Origin: Cystobacter fuscus
GTDB taxonomy: Bacteria > Myxococcota > Myxococcia > Myxococcales > Myxococcaceae
Length of the DNA stretch: 64,000 nt
NCBI RefSeq assembly: GCF_002305875.1
Contig: NZ_CP022098.1
Coordinates: forward strand, 8,308,001 to 8,372,000
Direction: 5' to 3'
Shown here: positions 32,901 through 44,954 of the stretch, piece after piece
How positions within the stretch are numbered: position 1 is the stretch's first letter
How the letters are laid out: the number at the start of each line of letters is the position of its first letter
Translations under genes and position numbers: made by a program
The notes under the pieces: model-generated
Told to the model about the DNA's origin: nothing
The model's database searches: none
What the model saw: the letters and a program-made list of their open reading frames with translations, nothing else

Positions 32901-35900
32901 TCTGCGGATCGATGGCCAGCACGCCCTCGATGAAGGCGTCCGCGTTGGCCGGATTCTGGTACGTGTCCTCCCAGATGCTCGCGCACCGGAAGAGCACCCG
33001 GACCCGCTCCCGGTAGTCCGTGATGACCTCGAGCATGCGCTCGTAGATGGCGAGCAGTTCTCCCGGCTGGTCGAGCCGCGTGTGCAGCCGCTCCAGCGAC
33101 TCCAGGGCCTGGAGGTTGTACGGCTCGAACTCGAGCGCCTGCCGGTAGGCGGCCACCGCGGGCTCGTCGTCCCCGATGTCACGCTCGTAGACACCCGCCA
33201 CTTCCACCTGGATGCGTGCCCGCTCCTCGACGGTGGCCGCCAGGTCGCGCGCCCGCAGCAGCGTGGAGGCCACGTCCCTCCAGGCCTTCTGGCGGCGATA
33301 GAGCGCCGTGAGCTCTCCCAGCGTCTCCGTGTCCGGCTCCAGCTCCAGCGCCCGCAGCAACGCGCTCGCGGCCTCGTCCGGATCACCCTGCTCGTCCTGG
33401 ACTCGCGCGATCTCCCGGAGGATGGCCTTGCGCGCCTCGATGGAGCCCGCGGCCTCGATCTTCTGCTCCAGGGCCACCACGTACTCGCGCTCGCGGCCCC
33501 GCCGCTGGAACATCCCCGCGAGCCCATCGAGCGCCGTGGCGTTCGTCGGATCGAACTCGAGGATCTTCCGCAGCGCCCCTTCCGCCGCCTGCGCGTCATC
33601 CAGCTTCAGGTCATGGACGCGCGCCAGCGTCGCGTACATGCGCTCGGCGAGCGGCCCACGCGGCAGCGCGTCCGCCACCTCCTCGTAGACGGCGGCGAGT
33701 TCCTCGTGCGAGCCCGTCTCGTCGGCGAGCCGCTCCACCTCCTCGCGCAGCATGTCGTCCGAGGCGTCGATCTGCAGCGCGCGGCAGAGCGCCAGGAAGG
33801 CCACGTCCTTCTGCCCGAGCCGCTCCTCCTGCACCTTGGCCAGCTCCTTGAGCGTGGCCAGCTTCTCCTCTTCCGTGACGAGGTGTGGCAGGTAGCGGTC
33901 CACCACCTGCGCGTACGCCCGCCAGTCCTTGTTCGCGCGGTACAGCTCGCACACGCGCTCGTAGGCCGTGCGGTTGGCCGGATCCAGCTCCAGGACCTTC
34001 TCCAGCGCGCCCGCCGCCAGCTCGGGCTTGTTGCCCGCACCGGACCACAGGTCCGCCACCGCGAACCACGTGGCCACCGCCTGGTCGCGCTCGTTCTCCT
34101 GCAGGTGCACCTGCACCTTGAGCTCGAGCACGCGCACCGCGTCGTTGTAGGCCCGCAGGGACACGAAGAGCGCATGCACGCGCTCCAGGTCCGTCACCGC
34201 GTGGGGCTCCACCTCCAGCGCCCGGCGCGCCGCGTCCAGCGCCTCCTCGCGGCGCCCCGTCCCCGAGAGCACCTCGGCCAACCGCAGGCGCAGCACCTTC
34301 ACGCCCTCGGCCGACTCCTGCAGCGGCACGAGCCGCCGCAGGATGCCCACCAGTTCCTCGGCCGGTCCCGTCTCCTCGTACAGCTCGCGCAGCGTGTCCA
34401 GCACGCCCCGGTGCCGGGGATCCCGATCCAGCGCCGCCTTGAGGTAGGTCACCGCCAGCTCCGGCTGCTTGAGCAGCCGGTACACCACCTTGCCCAACCG
34501 CTCGTTGAGCCGCACCACCTCGCGCGGATCCAGCGTCTGCGCCAGCCTGTCCGCCAGCAGCACGCGCAGCTCCTCGTGACGGCCCGCCTGCTCGTAGAGC
34601 CCCTCCAGCGCCGTGAAGGCCTGGTCGTTGCGCGGGTTCTTCGCCAGCAGCTCGCGGTACAACTTGATGGCCCGGTCCAGGTCCTCCAGTCCCTCGGAGG
34701 ACACCTGCGCCATGCGCATGAGGACGCGCTCACGCTCCAGACCCGTGACGCGCTCGGACTGCAGCTTCAGGATGGCGTACAGCTTGTCCTGCGCTCCGGC
34801 CGCGTCATAGATGCCCTCGAGCAGCCGCGCCGACGCGAGGTGCGTGGGATCCAACGCCATCACCTGCTCGAAGGCGGAGGCGGCGCGATCCATGTTGTCC
34901 AGCTTCTCCTGGATGAGCTGACCCAGGCGGAACAGGTAGCCCACCTTCTCCACCGTCTGCTCGGCCGTGGAGGCCAGCGCCTCCAGCACATCCGCCAGCT
35001 CGGGCCAGGCCTCCAGCGTGATGTAGAGCCTGTCCAACGCCGCCAGCGACTTGACCTGCGCCGTGGAGTCCAGCTTGCGCGCGCGCTCGTAGTAGATGAT
35101 GGCGCGCTCGGGCTCGCCCAGGCGCGACTCGAAGAGCTGGCCCAGCTTGAGGCAGATCTCCGCCGAGTCCTGCACCTCGGCCACGCGCGGCAGCGCCTCC
35201 TCGTAGGCCACCACCAGCTCGTCATAGGAGCCAGCCGCGTCCGTGGCGTTCTCCAGCCGGATCCGCAGCTCGCGGTCGTTCGGATCCTCCTTGAAGGAGC
35301 GGAAGAGCGCCAGGAACGTGAGCTCCGGCTCGCCCTGGGACTCGCGCAGCGTGGCCAGCTCGCCCAGGAGCGTCTTGCGCTCGTGCGCGTCCGGCGACAC
35401 GCCCACCCGCGTCTCGATGAGCGAGGCGAGCCGCGTCACGTCCCCGCTCGCGCGGAAGGCATTGAGCAACGTCTCCACCGCGAGCAGGTTCTGCGGCTCG
35501 CGGCCCACCAGCGCCTCCAGGCGTCCCACCGTCCCCAGGTGGTTGGGCTGGATCGACAGCACCTCGCCGTAGAGCGCCAGCGCCCCCGCCTTGTCGAGCA
35601 GCTTCGTCTCCCGCGCCACCGCGAGGCGGAACTTGAGCTCCAGTCCCTCCTCGGGCGTCACGAGCGCGATGCGCCGCGCGAGCACGTCCGCCAGCTCTGG
35701 CCAGCGCTCGAGCTTCTGGCACAGGCCATCCATGCGCGCGAGCGCCGCCGCGTCGTCGGGCTTCACGTCCAGCAGGCGCCGCAGGGTGGCCAGCGCCCCC
35801 AGGCCATCGTGCAACTTCTCGTCCTGGAGCGCGGCGATCTGCAACAGCACCTGGGCGCGGCGCGCGGGCTCCTCGGCGCTCGCGAGCTGACGCCGCAGCA

Positions 35901-38900
35901 CCTCCAACAACTCCTGCGGCGTGCCCTGATCGGCCACCATCCGCGCCATGCTGTCGAGCGCTTCGGTGTCCGTGGGCAGCAGCGTCAACACCTTGCGCCA
36001 CGAGGCCAGCGACTCATCGTCCTCGCCCAGGCGGGCCTGCAGCCGCGCCAGGGCCCGGTACAGCTCGGAGCGCGCCGTGTCTCCCGCCCGCGGGGCGATC
36101 TCGGAGAGGATGGCCGCGAACTCCTCGAGCGCTCCGGCCTTGTCCACCAACGAGAGGCACAGCTCGAGCGTGCGCGGCTCATCCGGCAGCTCGCGCAGCG
36201 CGCGCGTGGCCGACAGGAAGGCCATCTCCGCGTTCTCCAGCGGGCCCGCGTACGTCTCCGCGATGCGACGCAGCAACGACGCGCGCTCCTGCGGCACGGG
36301 CTCGGCGGAGACGCGCGACTCCAGCATCTGCACCTGCTTGAGGTGATCGCCCACCGCCGCGAACACCGGCTCCAACGCCAGGGCCGCCTGGCCTCTCAGC
36401 GGGCTGTCCGAGCGCGCCATCTCCTCCAGCGCGCCCACCGCGCCGGCGTGTCCCGCCCGGCGACGCAGCACCTCCTGGTAGAGCTCCAACGCCGCGCGGG
36501 GATCATCCAGGCGGCTGAACTTCAAGCGGCCCAGGCGCACGCGCAGCTCGCTGCCCTCTTCCTGGGCGTTGCGCGCGTCGGTCAGCTGGATCTCCCGCTC
36601 GATGTGCTGCGCCAGCTCCGGCCAGCGCTCCATCTGCGTGAGCACGCGGCCCAGCAGCTTGAACGCGTTGGCGTCCTCCGGACGGCGCTCCAGCACCTCG
36701 CGGTACGTCTGCGCGGCCAGGGCCTTGTCGCCCAGCGTCTCCTCGGCGAGGTGCGCCAGCTCGAAGAGCAGGTTCACCTGCGCGGGCACGGACGGCTCGG
36801 CCGCCACCTGCCGGCGCATCACCATCGCCAGCTCCCGGTTGGCGCCCGTGCGCCGGTGCACGCGGGAGATGGACTCCAGGACCTGCTTGTTCTTCGGATC
36901 GCGCCGGCTGACCTCCTCCAGCGCGCGCACCGCCAGATCGTAGCGCTTGAGGCGCCCGTCGTAGATGGCCGCGAGCCTGCGCCAGAGGTCGCCCGCCAGG
37001 GGCTCGGCGGCCCCGCGATCGAGCTGATCCTCGTAGGCCGCCGACACCTCCTCGAACGAGCCCGAGTCGGCCGCGAGCCGCTCCAGGTCATCGCACACGC
37101 CCTCGGCCTGCGGGGCATCGTTGAAGGCACGCAGGCGCGCGACGAAGGCGAGCGACGTCTGGCCGAGCGCCTCGCGCAGGGTGGCGATCTCCTGGATGCG
37201 CTCCAGGCGCAGCGCAGGCTGGGTGACGGGCAGGAGGATCTCCAGCACATCCACCAGCTTCCGGGTGTCGTTGAGGCCACGGTAGACGGGCTCGAGCAGT
37301 CGCGCCGCCTCCACCCGCTGCGCATCGAGCTGCAGCAGGCGCTCCAGGCCCGCGACGGTCTGCGGATCGCCCGGGGCGAGCCCCAGCAGCTCCCGGTAGG
37401 CGCTCAGCGCCTCGGCGTGGCTGCCTTCCTTCTCCAGCAACTGGGCCCGGCGCAGGATGAAGCCATGGCGGGACTCATTGTCCTTGGCCAGCTCGGCGAG
37501 CTGCGCCAGCACATCCGCCTGCTCCAGGGGACGGCGCGTCTTGGCGAACAGCTTGTCCAGCGCGAGCAGCCCATCGGCCGCCTTGCGGATGGCCAGCGCC
37601 GAGCGCCACGTCTCGATCGCCTTGGCATCGTCACCCGCCGCGGCGTGGGCCTCACCGGCCTTCACCAGCAGCGCGCGCCGTGCCTCGGGATCCGTGGCCA
37701 GCGCGGACTGGGCGGCATAGACCTCAGAGAGGCTCTTGGCGTTCTGTCCCCGCTCGTACAGACGCGAGAGCGCGTCGAGCGCCTGACGGTCCTGCGGCGC
37801 GTCCTCGAGCACCTTCTTCCAGACGCTGGCGGCCTCTTCCGTCTGGCCCATCTGCTCGCGCAGCTCCGCGGCGCGGCGCAGCATCGAGAGCGTCGCCGCC
37901 TCACCCGCGGGCAGCTCCGAGGCGGCCTCCTCGTACAGCTCGGCCAGCATCTCGTGAGAGCCCGTGTCGCGCGCGAGCCGCTCCAGTTCCGGCTGGAGCG
38001 ACTCCCGCTCGATGCCCTGGGAGAAGGCCTTCACCGCCGCCATGAAGGCGAGCGACGGCTGCTGCATGTCCTGCTCGTAGATGCGGCGGATGTCCGCGGT
38101 GAGCTGCGCCTTCTCCGCGCTCAGGGCGGACGCCAAGCGAGCCTCGCGCAGCGCCACGCGGCGGGCATGGTCTCCCAGCCGCGCCAGCACCGGATCCAAC
38201 ACCTCCAGCGCCCCGGCGCTCATCGGCACGGCCGCCTTCACCCACTCCTCGAGCGCCGCGCGGGCACCGGGATGGCCCGGATCCTCCGCGAGGATGCCCT
38301 GGTAGAGCTGGAGCGCGGCATTGGCGTCGCCCAGGGACGTGCGCAGCAGCTCCGCGAGACGGAAGGAGACCTCGCGGCCCTGGGGACTCTGCCCTTCCTG
38401 CGTGCGCCGCAGCCCGAGCGCCCAGGCCAGCTCCTTCGGGTGCTCCAGCGCGGTGTACAGGCGGTCCAGGGCGGCGGCGGCCTCGCGCTGGAGCGGATCC
38501 TTCTCGGCGATGGCCCGCCACGCGTTGGCGGCGCTCTCCAGATCGGACAGCTTCGTCTCGTGCAGCAGGGCCGCCTCGCGCAGGTACGCGATCTGCTCGG
38601 CCACATCGGGCGCCGCGGCGGCGAGCTTCTCCAGCACCTCGGCGAGCGCGGCCCACTCCTCGCCCGCGCGGTGCAGGCGCTGCAAGGCCTTCAGGCAGTC
38701 AACACTGCCCGGCTCGAGCACCAGCAGGGCCCGCAGCGACTGGAGCGCCGCGCCGCGGTCGTCGAGCTTCTTCTCCTGCACCTCGGCCAGCTCGCGCAGC
38801 AGACCCACGCGCACCGCGTCGGAGGTTCCCTCCTCCGTGAGCTCGATGAGGATCTCCGCGTAGGCATCCAGCGAGTCCGCGTCCTCGGCGGCCTGGCGCG

Positions 38901-41900
38901 CCGCGACCCGAAGGGCGGCGTCACCCGGAGCCAGGCGCAGGGCCCGGGCGAGCGAGGCGAAGGCCAGCTCCGGCTGACGCAGCTGGGTCAGGTGGACCTG
39001 CGCGGTCTGCCGCAACGCCAACACCCGGGCGGCGTCATCCTTGGCCACCTCGGCGAGCACCTCCAGCGCGGCGACCAGCTTGCGGTGATCCTTGGTGGCC
39101 TCGTACGCCGGGATGAGTGCCCGCGCGGCCTCCTCGCGCGCGGGACCCGCCGTGAGCATCCCCTCGAGCGCGGCCCGGGCGTCGGTATCCGACGGCCGCT
39201 GACGGAGGATGTCCGAGAAGCTGCGCACCACGTCCGTGCGGTCTCCCGAGGAGTCCTGGAGCACCTGCGAGCGCTTGAGCGTCAGCCGCGCCACGCGATC
39301 CAGATCGCCCGCGTCCTCCGCGAGCGCGATCTGCCGCGCGAGCACCTGGCCCCACTCGGGCTTGCGATCCGCCTTCTCGTACAGCTCGGCCAGTTGCGGC
39401 AGGTGGCGCACCTCGTCCGCTCCGGCGTGGATGGCGGCCTGGAGCGCCTCGGCCGCCTGCAGCGGACGGCCCAGCCCGGCGTTGAGCTCCACGAGCTGCA
39501 TCAGCAGCTCCACCTTCTCCGCGCGCGGAGCCGTCTGGATGCGCTTGCGCAAGAGCGCGTCCGCCTCCGCCGCGCGGCCCGCCTTGCCGTACATCTGGAT
39601 GAGGCGACCGAGCACATCGGACGAATCGGGCGTGCGCTGCAGCGCCGCCTCCAGCGCGCCAATGGCCTCGGGAAGCGCCCCGGACGCATCGGCCAGCGTC
39701 GCCGTCTCCGAGAGCAACTGAACGGCGAGGGCCGGCGCCTCCGCTTCACCGGCCAGGGCGCGCAGCACGCGCACCAGCTCGACGTGAGCGGACAGCTCGT
39801 GGGCCAGCCGCGCGAGCTGGGCACGGTTGGCCTCGTCGGTGGGCACCTCGCGCAGGGCCCTGATGCGCAAATCGAAGGCGGAACGGCCGTCCGCGAGCTG
39901 CTTCTCCTGGAGGCCGGCGATCTGCGCGAACAGCCGCTGCCGCGCCGCCACGTCCTGCGTGGCCTCCAACTGCTGCGACAACGCCGTCACCTGGCGCTGA
40001 TGATCTCCCTGGCGGCCGTAATGACGGGCGAGCGCCTCGGCGATCTCCGCCGTGCGCACTCCCGCCGTCGCGAGCCGCTCGAGCCCGCCCAGCACCACGC
40101 CCGTGGAGACGTTCTCCGCGAGCAGTTGCAGGAAGAGCGTCGCCGCCTCCTGCGGACGGTTCAGGCGCTCGGCGTACAGACGGGCCTGACGCGCCGCCCA
40201 GTCGCTGCGCTCCACCTGCGTCTCGGACACCTTCGCCAGCCGTCCGGCCAGCTCCGTGGCCTCCTCCACCTTCGACAGCGCGATGCACACCGCCTGCAGG
40301 CGCCGCACGCTCGCCGGATCATCCGGCGCGAGTCGCACCAACTCGCGCACCAGGGGCTCCAGCTCGGCGGGGGTCGCTCCCGACGCCTCGCGCCGCAGGA
40401 TCTCCCCTTCCAGGCGTGTCTTCGGATCCGCCGAGAGCGCCGCGGCGGCACGCAACGCCTTCACCGCTTCCTGGGCGGCGCTGTCACCCGGAGCGCGCGC
40501 GAGCACTTCCTTCCAGGCCGCTTCCGCCCCCGCGGGATCCGCCAACGGCCCCTCGAGCAGTCGCGCGAGGTGGCGCCAGATGGGCAGAGACGCCTCGGGA
40601 GGCAGCGCCGCCAGGGCCGCTCGCCGCAGCGCCGTCGCGAGCGCGGGCTCCGCGTGGGCCTTGCTCGCGTGCTCCACCACCGCCTCCAGCAACATCGGCC
40701 GGCTCGGCTCCAGCGTCAGTGCGCGCGCGAGCACCTCGAAGGCACCCCGCGCGTTCTCCGCCTCCTCGTACAGCAGCGCCAGGCCCTCGCAGAAGGCCAC
40801 GCGCTCGGCGCGCGAGCGCGGGGCGAGCATCGCCAGGTCCAACAGGGGCTCGAGCGCCGCGAGATCCTCCTGCTCCGCCAACAACCGCGCGAGCATGAAG
40901 GCCGCCGCGGCGTTGACCGGGTCCAGCTTGAGCACGGTCTCGAGGTGGGTCCGCGTCGCGGTCCCGTCCTTCTGCTGCAGGTACAGGTCCGCCAGCCGCA
41001 GGTGCAGGGCCACCCGGGTGGACCGGTCCTTCACCGTCGCCAGCGCCCGCTCCAACATGGCGAGTGCGTCCACCTCACGCTGCTGATCCAGGAGCAGTTC
41101 GGCGCCGAGGTTGGCGATGTCCGCGCGCGAGGGATCCACCGACGTGGCCTTCTCGAAGGCGGCGAGCGCTCCGACCGGATCATTGAGCCGGGTCATCCGC
41201 AAGGTGCCCAGCCGCAGCCACAGGTCCGCCTGGACCGTGCGCTCGCGCGCCTCGTTCGCGAGCGTCTCGATCCACGACTGCGCCGACGACACGTCGCCGT
41301 TGCGCTCGGCCACGAACTCGATGAGGTTGACGGCGTCGGGCATGCCCGGCCACAGCAGGAAGCAGCGATCCAGCGCCTCCTTCACCTTGTCCGTCGCCGT
41401 CGGCTCGTACCAGGCGTGCAGCTTGGCCACCAGCAGCGACAGCCGCGCCGCGCTCTTGCGATCGCGCTCCTCCAGCGACATGCCACGCAGGGTGCGCGCG
41501 CGCTCGCGCCACGTCTGCTCGAAGCGCTGCAACGTCTGCGCGGCCTTGTCCGCCCGGACGTTCTTCGGCTCCAGCTCCCGCACCACGGCCAGCGCCTGCT
41601 GGGCGAGCACGTGCTCGGTGGGATCCTCCACGAGCTTCTCGCAGAGGGTCGCGTATTCCTCCGCCATGCCCTCGCCGCCCAACGCGGCCCGCTCGCGCTC
41701 GAGCGAGTCGAAGACGGGCTGGAAGCGCTCATCGGCCATGAGCAACTGCCGCGCGCGCTTGAAGGTGTTGCGCTCCGGCCTGGCGCGCGCGGCCCACTGC
41801 AGGCACAGCACCGCGCGATCGCGGCGGAAGAGCTTCTGCTCGTGGAGGTTGGCCGCCTTGAGGAAGAAGGACGCGGACTCATCGCCCTCGGAGAGGGCGC

Positions 41901-42240
41901 CCAGCCGCTCCAGCACGTCGACGAGCGCCGACATGTCCTGGCGCGCCTCGTAGACGGCCTTCAGTCCGAGCAGCGCGGGCCGGGTGTCCTCGGCGATGAG
42001 CAGCGCGCGCCGCAAGAACTCCTCGGAACGTGCGGGATTGCGCAATCGCTCGTGGGCGAGTTGGCCCGCGCGCACCAGCACCCGCGCCGCCTCGGCGCCC
42101 GTCGTCTCGCGCGCACGGCTCTCGTAGAGACGGATGAGCTCCTCGACCCGGCCTGCCTTCTCAAGCGAGGCCTCAACCTCGGCGAAGGGCCGCTCGGTGA
42201 CGACACGCTCGGCGGGTCGGCGGAGGTTCGACGAATCCAT
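29971..42240 (-). CDS. gltI: Giant TPR gliding motility protein GltI (AgmK)
   Basis: The 4,089-residue protein is built almost entirely of tetratricopeptide-type helical repeats, seen as recurring 'LGxLyexxgxxxeAxxxyxxaLxxdPxxxxAlxxLxxL' units from residue ~50 to ~3,900. There is no signal peptide or membrane helix at the N terminus ([18 protein letters not shown]). The C-terminal ~200 residues form a non-repeat domain with [20 protein letters not shown]. It matches the giant agmK/gltI product of the M. xanthus cluster in position and architecture. The ribosome site is weak. A 3,891-codon open frame runs antisense to it and is a codon-bias artefact. Confidence 0.92.
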   Translation of the reverse strand: MDSSNLRRPAERVVTERPFAEVEASLEKAGRVEELIRLYESRARETTGAEAARVLVRAGQLAHERLRNPARSEEFLRRALLIAEDTRPALLGLKAVYEARQDMSALVDVLERLGALSEGDESASFFLKAANLHEQKLFRRDRAVLCLQWAARARPERNTFKRARQLLMADERFQPVFDSLERERAALGGEGMAEEYATLCEKLVEDPTEHVLAQQALAVVRELEPKNVRADKAAQTLQRFEQTWRERARTLRGMSLEERDRKSAARLSLLVAKLHAWYEPTATDKVKEALDRCFLLWPGMPDAVNLIEFVAERNGDVSSAQSWIETLANEARERTVQADLWLRLGTLRMTRLNDPVGALAAFEKATSVDPSRADIANLGAELLLDQQREVDALAMLERALATVKDRSTRVALHLRLADLYLQQKDGTATRTHLETVLKLDPVNAAAAFMLARLLAEQEDLAALEPLLDLAMLAPRSRAERVAFCEGLALLYEEAENARGAFEVLARALTLEPSRPMLLEAVVEHASKAHAEPALATALRRAALAALPPEASLPIWRHLARLLEGPLADPAGAEAAWKEVLARAPGDSAAQEAVKALRAAAALSADPKTRLEGEILRREASGATPAELEPLVRELVRLAPDDPASVRRLQAVCIALSKVEEATELAGRLAKVSETQVERSDWAARQARLYAERLNRPQEAATLFLQLLAENVSTGVVLGGLERLATAGVRTAEIAEALARHYGRQGDHQRQVTALSQQLEATQDVAARQRLFAQIAGLQEKQLADGRSAFDLRIRALREVPTDEANRAQLARLAHELSAHVELVRVLRALAGEAEAPALAVQLLSETATLADASGALPEAIGALEAALQRTPDSSDVLGRLIQMYGKAGRAAEADALLRKRIQTAPRAEKVELLMQLVELNAGLGRPLQAAEALQAAIHAGADEVRHLPQLAELYEKADRKPEWGQVLARQIALAEDAGDLDRVARLTLKRSQVLQDSSGDRTDVVRSFSDILRQRPSDTDARAALEGMLTAGPAREEAARALIPAYEATKDHRKLVAALEVLAEVAKDDAARVLALRQTAQVHLTQLRQPELAFASLARALRLAPGDAALRVAARQAAEDADSLDAYAEILIELTEEGTSDAVRVGLLRELAEVQEKKLDDRGAALQSLRALLVLEPGSVDCLKALQRLHRAGEEWAALAEVLEKLAAAAPDVAEQIAYLREAALLHETKLSDLESAANAWRAIAEKDPLQREAAAALDRLYTALEHPKELAWALGLRRTQEGQSPQGREVSFRLAELLRTSLGDANAALQLYQGILAEDPGHPGARAALEEWVKAAVPMSAGALEVLDPVLARLGDHARRVALREARLASALSAEKAQLTADIRRIYEQDMQQPSLAFMAAVKAFSQGIERESLQPELERLARDTGSHEMLAELYEEAASELPAGEAATLSMLRRAAELREQMGQTEEAASVWKKVLEDAPQDRQALDALSRLYERGQNAKSLSEVYAAQSALATDPEARRALLVKAGEAHAAAGDDAKAIETWRSALAIRKAADGLLALDKLFAKTRRPLEQADVLAQLAELAKDNESRHGFILRRAQLLEKEGSHAEALSAYRELLGLAPGDPQTVAGLERLLQLDAQRVEAARLLEPVYRGLNDTRKLVDVLEILLPVTQPALRLERIQEIATLREALGQTSLAFVARLRAFNDAPQAEGVCDDLERLAADSGSFEEVSAAYEDQLDRGAAEPLAGDLWRRLAAIYDGRLKRYDLAVRALEEVSRRDPKNKQVLESISRVHRRTGANRELAMVMRRQVAAEPSVPAQVNLLFELAHLAEETLGDKALAAQTYREVLERRPEDANAFKLLGRVLTQMERWPELAQHIEREIQLTDARNAQEEGSELRVRLGRLKFSRLDDPRAALELYQEVLRRRAGHAGAVGALEEMARSDSPLRGQAALALEPVFAAVGDHLKQVQMLESRVSAEPVPQERASLLRRIAETYAGPLENAEMAFLSATRALRELPDEPRTLELCLSLVDKAGALEEFAAILSEIAPRAGDTARSELYRALARLQARLGEDDESLASWRKVLTLLPTDTEALDSMARMVADQGTPQELLEVLRRQLASAEEPARRAQVLLQIAALQDEKLHDGLGALATLRRLLDVKPDDAAALARMDGLCQKLERWPELADVLARRIALVTPEEGLELKFRLAVARETKLLDKAGALALYGEVLSIQPNHLGTVGRLEALVGREPQNLLAVETLLNAFRASGDVTRLASLIETRVGVSPDAHERKTLLGELATLRESQGEPELTFLALFRSFKEDPNDRELRIRLENATDAAGSYDELVVAYEEALPRVAEVQDSAEICLKLGQLFESRLGEPERAIIYYERARKLDSTAQVKSLAALDRLYITLEAWPELADVLEALASTAEQTVEKVGYLFRLGQLIQEKLDNMDRAASAFEQVMALDPTHLASARLLEGIYDAAGAQDKLYAILKLQSERVTGLERERVLMRMAQVSSEGLEDLDRAIKLYRELLAKNPRNDQAFTALEGLYEQAGRHEELRVLLADRLAQTLDPREVVRLNERLGKVVYRLLKQPELAVTYLKAALDRDPRHRGVLDTLRELYEETGPAEELVGILRRLVPLQESAEGVKVLRLRLAEVLSGTGRREEALDAARRALEVEPHAVTDLERVHALFVSLRAYNDAVRVLELKVQVHLQENERDQAVATWFAVADLWSGAGNKPELAAGALEKVLELDPANRTAYERVCELYRANKDWRAYAQVVDRYLPHLVTEEEKLATLKELAKVQEERLGQKDVAFLALCRALQIDASDDMLREEVERLADETGSHEELAAVYEEVADALPRGPLAERMYATLARVHDLKLDDAQAAEGALRKILEFDPTNATALDGLAGMFQRRGREREYVVALEQKIEAAGSIEARKAILREIARVQDEQGDPDEAASALLRALELEPDTETLGELTALYRRQKAWRDVASTLLRARDLAATVEERARIQVEVAGVYERDIGDDEPAVAAYRQALEFEPYNLQALESLERLHTRLDQPGELLAIYERMLEVITDYRERVRVLFRCASIWEDTYQNPANADAFIEGVLAIDPQNMQAIKSLIRLRRTQARWEDLIVAYERQLQLATSTQEQAEIYVEVGNVYHQQLKQVDRAVNTYHHALSMDPMCRPALHALGNLYERSGNWPYALEVLQQEAQLAGRTPEAVELYYRMGRMHEDMLMDTGSARASYQSALAIDPGHLASIRALKGIQEQEKDWGGYEQTLLQEAQQTEDPEAKARALLEVARYNAETKGDPDTATHYFEETLRYAPDSLEAARPLSDVYSAREDWVRCERMLDIVVRKMAERAIAEKDSGLAAELCRQLYRLGYVADKLGNRDKALDSYKKAYDLDATYLPVLEGYGHLLVQHAQRYEDALRIFQTILIHHREELTDMEVVEVYWQLGDIHAKLNQVDRAQNHFEKALAVDSSHEASLRALVALMDASQRWERAADLRQQLAQVLEGEGKARIFLELGQLAREKLKDPYQAIDAYTGALKLMPESLEVLDALYVLLRETRQGQKAADMLERMLRLPALSSEPNKAKRVWFALGELRRDELRDVDGAAQAFNTALDLDHRFVEAFSALEAMLGGASQWRALEENYVKMIGRMPKTPDTHGARMGLWRALGDLYRQVLKSPENAVAAYGLVAKGLPDDASVQEIYAELAAASPGKEDEAIAALRRALPNTRDARKVCSQLVRLCALRRDYDGAWRAAQAVAGLLGEAGDDEKEILSKLGPYAKLKEVAQRPLPDRMWSSHLLHPRLKGPFTELMGLLFEQLGHLYAVPFQNYQIVPKRHRIDLASSQEYHVQHYRYVARLFGMDAVELYSPHLVARRENMAKRSNEPAPDPRLNVEVLQTHPACIRAGGRFFAEQGQKEAYYMLGRAFALVRPELALSQRLAPERLEAVVQAALSLVVPNLRFTVDPRAVDAERRVLEKSVSEQGRAALAKVARVYVPVATPADVRQYLEGVELTAVRAGLLAAGECEPVKRMVLEETGSAFRVSPKAKLQDLLLFATSDELRELRVAIGTDVEVQVKK

Positions 42241-42340
42241 GAAGAAAAAGCCTCGCGAAAAAAGAAGGGGCGGAAGAGCGGCACTCTATCGTCCGCTCCC
42301 CGCCCCTCGCAATCTCGCAAATCCCGCCAACTGTGGAGAT

Positions 42341-44218
42341 TTACTGGCTTTCTTGCCCGTCCGTACTAGGGGCGGACGAGCTCTGCTCGGCAGTAGGAGC
42401 CTGTCCCACCGCCGCGTCCTCCGCTTCCTCGGCCGCGGCGGCGGCTTCCGCGGGCTGCCGTGCGGGGGGCGTGGCTGGCAGGGCCTGGGCGCGCTGCACG
42501 CCCGCCTCGTCACCCAGCTTCGTGTACAGCGCCACGGCCCGGTCGCGCAGCTGCAACTCCTCGGCGAGCGAAGCGGCCTTGGGCAGGTGGCCGATGAGCT
42601 CGTACAAGCCGAGAGCCTTCTCCTTGCGGCCGATCTCCTCGTAGAGCGCGGCGGCGGTGGCCGACTCGCCGAGCAACTCCAGCCACCGGGCACGGCCGGC
42701 CGGCTTGTTCTCCGCCTCGGCGCGCGCCAGCTCCTTCTGGGCGAGCGCCTTGGCCTCGTCCTCCAGCTTCAGCCGCTGCAGGAAGTAGAAGGCCTTGGGC
42801 GGAGGCAGGGAGCCGAGCACCTCCACGGCGTCCTGACGGCGGCCGGCGGCCACCAGCAGCGTGGCGGCGCCCAGCCGGTCTCCACGCTCCACCAGGGCCT
42901 TCACCTCCAGGTCCCGGATGCGGTTGGCGGACGCGAAGTCGCGCGAGCGCTCGTACGCCTTGCGCGCCAGCGACAACTTCCCCGCACGCTCGTAGGCGAG
43001 CGCCGCCTGGTCGAACTGACGGGCCCGCTCGTACAGCCGGGCGACGTTCTCGAAGTCGCCCTTGCCGATGTAGACCTCCATCAGCAGCTCGTACGCGCCC
43101 GCCTTCTCGAGCACCTGGGACAGCTGCTCCGCGGGCACCGTCGCCATGAGGCGCCGGGCGGTGTCGTTGTCCTTGCCCGCCAGCGCGCAGCGCAGGGCAC
43201 TGCGGATGTCGCCTCCCGCCTCGAAGAGGCGCGCGGCGTCGGCGAAGGAGTTGTTGCGCTCGTGCATGCGCGCCGCGTCACGGGTGCGGCCCATGCCCTC
43301 GAGCTGCTTGGACTGCTCCTGCCAGTCCCCCGTCAGCTCCGGCAGGGGCTGCCGGCGCTCACCCTCGGGACGCTCCCGGCGCTCCCGGCGCTCGCCCTCG
43401 GGACGCTCCCGGCCCTCGCGACGCTCCCGGCGCTCACCCTCGCCCCGGCCCTCGCGACGCTCCCGGCGCTCGCCCTCGGGACGCTCCCGGCCCTCGCGAC
43501 GCTCCCGGCGCTCACCCTCGCCCCGGCCCTCGCGACGCTCCGCCGCGGGACGCGCGGCGGGCTCCTCACGCTCCGGCTCGGGCTGACGGCCGCTCAGGCC
43601 GAAGGCCGCCGTGGCGCGCTCCTGATCTCCCGCGGCACGCCAGGCGCGGCCCACGAGGTAGAGCACGTCCGTGTAGGCCTGGAACTTCTCCTTGGCGGGA
43701 TCCACCGCGGGCGCCGCGGGCGCGCCACCGGCGGCCGCCTCCGTGCCCTCGCCGGAAGCCGCGGGCGAGGCCTGTCCCTCGGCGGGCGCGGCCTCGGCAG
43801 GAGCCTCGGTCGCCGCCTCCGCCGCCGGAGCCGCCTCGGGCGCGGGTGGCTTCGTCTGCCGCTGCACGCGCAGCAGCGTGGTGATGAGCCGGCCCCTCAC
43901 GTTGAGGTCCAGATCGTCGAGCGACTTCGCGCGCAGGGCGCGCAGCGAGCGGACGATCGACTCCAGGGGCTGCTTCTCGGCGGCGAGGTCGTTCTTGCCC
44001 AGCGCCTTCTCCAGGACGCTCAGCTCGGCGATGACGCGCTGTGCGGGACCGACCGGTCCTTCCTCGCGATCCCGACCCCGACCCCGGCCACCACCCCGCC
44101 CGCCTTCGCGGTCACCAAACGAAAAGCCACCCGGGCCATCCCGGCGAGGACCCTGACCGGGCGCACCACCCGGGCCCCGTCCACCGCGCGGCCCACCGCT
44201 TCCATTCTCCTGAGGCAC
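42341..44218 (-). CDS. TPR-like gliding-cluster protein with RG-rich N terminus and R/E repeats
   Basis: GTG 44218 is the start (GGGAGA upstream; 12 bases from gltH). The 625-residue product begins with a Gly/Arg-rich segment (about 7-52, GGPRGGRGPGG ... GGGRGRGRDRE) like RNA-binding RGG tails. A helical part follows (about 57-115), an Ala/Pro/Glu linker, an extremely Arg/Glu-rich region (about 219-293) built of a 26-residue tandem repeat, and then an alpha-solenoid of short TPR-like pairs to residue ~590 (MGRTRDAARMHERNNSFADA, AAALYEEIGRKEKALGLYEL). It sits between gltH and gltI, where M. xanthus also has genes without glt names. It is presumably cytoplasmic; the function is unknown to me. 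Confidence 0.75.
   Translation of the reverse strand: MPQENGSGGPRGGRGPGGAPGQGPRRDGPGGFSFGDREGGRGGGRGRGRDREEGPVGPAQRVIAELSVLEKALGKNDLAAEKQPLESIVRSLRALRAKSLDDLDLNVRGRLITTLLRVQRQTKPPAPEAAPAAEAATEAPAEAAPAEGQASPAASGEGTEAAAGGAPAAPAVDPAKEKFQAYTDVLYLVGRAWRAAGDQERATAAFGLSGRQPEPEREEPAARPAAERREGRGEGERRERREGRERPEGERRERREGRGEGERRERREGRERPEGERRERRERPEGERRQPLPELTGDWQEQSKQLEGMGRTRDAARMHERNNSFADAARLFEAGGDIRSALRCALAGKDNDTARRLMATVPAEQLSQVLEKAGAYELLMEVYIGKGDFENVARLYERARQFDQAALAYERAGKLSLARKAYERSRDFASANRIRDLEVKALVERGDRLGAATLLVAAGRRQDAVEVLGSLPPPKAFYFLQRLKLEDEAKALAQKELARAEAENKPAGRARWLELLGESATAAALYEEIGRKEKALGLYELIGHLPKAASLAEELQLRDRAVALYTKLGDEAGVQRAQALPATPPARQPAEAAAAAEEAEDAAVGQAPTAEQSSSAPSTDGQESQ
43382..43537 (-). repeat. 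Two tandem 78-bp units encoding a 26-residue Arg/Glu repeat
   Basis: Two adjacent 78-bp units encode RREGRGEGERRERREGRERP followed by EGERRE, twice. Partial units flank them on both sides. Such arrays change copy number easily, so length variation between strains is expected. Confidence 0.85.
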
Positions 44219-44230
44219 GTGATTCTCCCG

Positions 44231-44845
44231 CTAGAACGCGTAGCGAAGGTTCGGCGTCAGCGCGAACCCGAAAGACTGAGACTTGACGAAGAAGCTCGCC
44301 GTCACCTCGACACCAATCGAGAAGTGCCGGAGGCGCGTGTAGTACTCCACTCCCGGTCCGGCGAATACCAGAATGTCGGACTCCGGCAGGAGCGCTTTCG
44401 GCCAGAACAGGGCGTAGCCCACGCCACCCCGCACGTAGAACCACGTTCGCGGCACTTCCTGCGCGTCGGGGAAGCTCACCAGACGCACGTGCGCCACGGC
44501 GCCGGGCACCAGCGAGGAGAAGTCACCCGAGGCAGTCCCGTTGGAGTTGCCCGTGTACTCCGAGCCAGCCCGGTTGACGGCGCCTCGCAGGAAGAGCCCG
44601 ATCGACAGGCGATCGCCGATGTCCACGCCCAGCTCCACCTCGGCCATCTGTCCGGGCGAGAAGGGCCGGGGTCCAGAGGACGCGGGCGGATTGACGATGA
44701 AGAGAGGACCACCGAGGACCGAGAAGTACAGTCCCCGCTCGATTTCCTCGTAGGTCTCGGCGGGACGGTCACCAGCGGCCTGCGCATTCGCGAGCGCGGG
44801 AAGGGCGAGTGCGGCGCAAACGACAAAAGGGCGGAGGGCTTTCAT
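44231..44845 (-). CDS. gltH: Gliding motility outer-membrane beta-barrel GltH (CglE)
   Basis: The 204-residue protein has a Sec signal (MKALRPFVVCAALALPALANA, cleaved near 21). Alternating amphipathic strands follow (GLYFSVLGGPLFIV, MAEVELGVDIGDRLSIGLFL, TWFYVRGGVGYALFW), ending in an aromatic C terminus (LRYAF), the signal for outer-membrane barrel insertion. Position and size match the small barrel encoded in the M. xanthus cluster between gltG and gltI. I recall this as GltH/CglE, and the exact name is less certain than the class. A terminator-like hairpin separates it from gltG. Confidence 0.8.
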   Translation of the reverse strand: MKALRPFVVCAALALPALANAQAAGDRPAETYEEIERGLYFSVLGGPLFIVNPPASSGPRPFSPGQMAEVELGVDIGDRLSIGLFLRGAVNRAGSEYTGNSNGTASGDFSSLVPGAVAHVRLVSFPDAQEVPRTWFYVRGGVGYALFWPKALLPESDILVFAGPGVEYYTRLRHFSIGVEVTASFFVKSQSFGFALTPNLRYAF

Positions 44846-44888
44846 TCAGGGCTGGAAGTTAGCCCAGGCGCCCCCGGACGCCAGAGGC

Positions 44889-44928
44889 AAAAAGCAAGTG
44901 GGCGGCTCCGCGACACGGAACCGCCCAC
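44889..44928 (-). terminator. Terminator or attenuator between gltG and gltH
   Basis: On the - strand GTGGGCGGTTCCG pairs with CGGAGCCGCCCAC around a 5-base loop (one mismatch) and is followed by TTGCTTTTTGCC. It meets the criteria of an intrinsic terminator and lies 27 bases after the gltG stop, upstream of gltH. Expression of gltH and downstream genes would then need read-through or a separate promoter in the next ~45 bases. Confidence 0.75.
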
Positions 44929-44954
44929 ATTGGATGTTTCCTGTCAGCGGAGGA

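Noticed and set aside
30694-42369. A 3,891-codon open frame on the + strand, antisense to gltI
   Set aside because: It mirrors the codon periodicity of the real gene. GC-rich third positions remove stops from one antisense frame, and the translation is low-complexity Arg/Leu/Gln/Ala without domains.
43382-43537. CRISPR-like array
   Set aside because: The repeats are contiguous, in frame, and encode a 26-residue Arg/Glu unit; there are no unique spacers.
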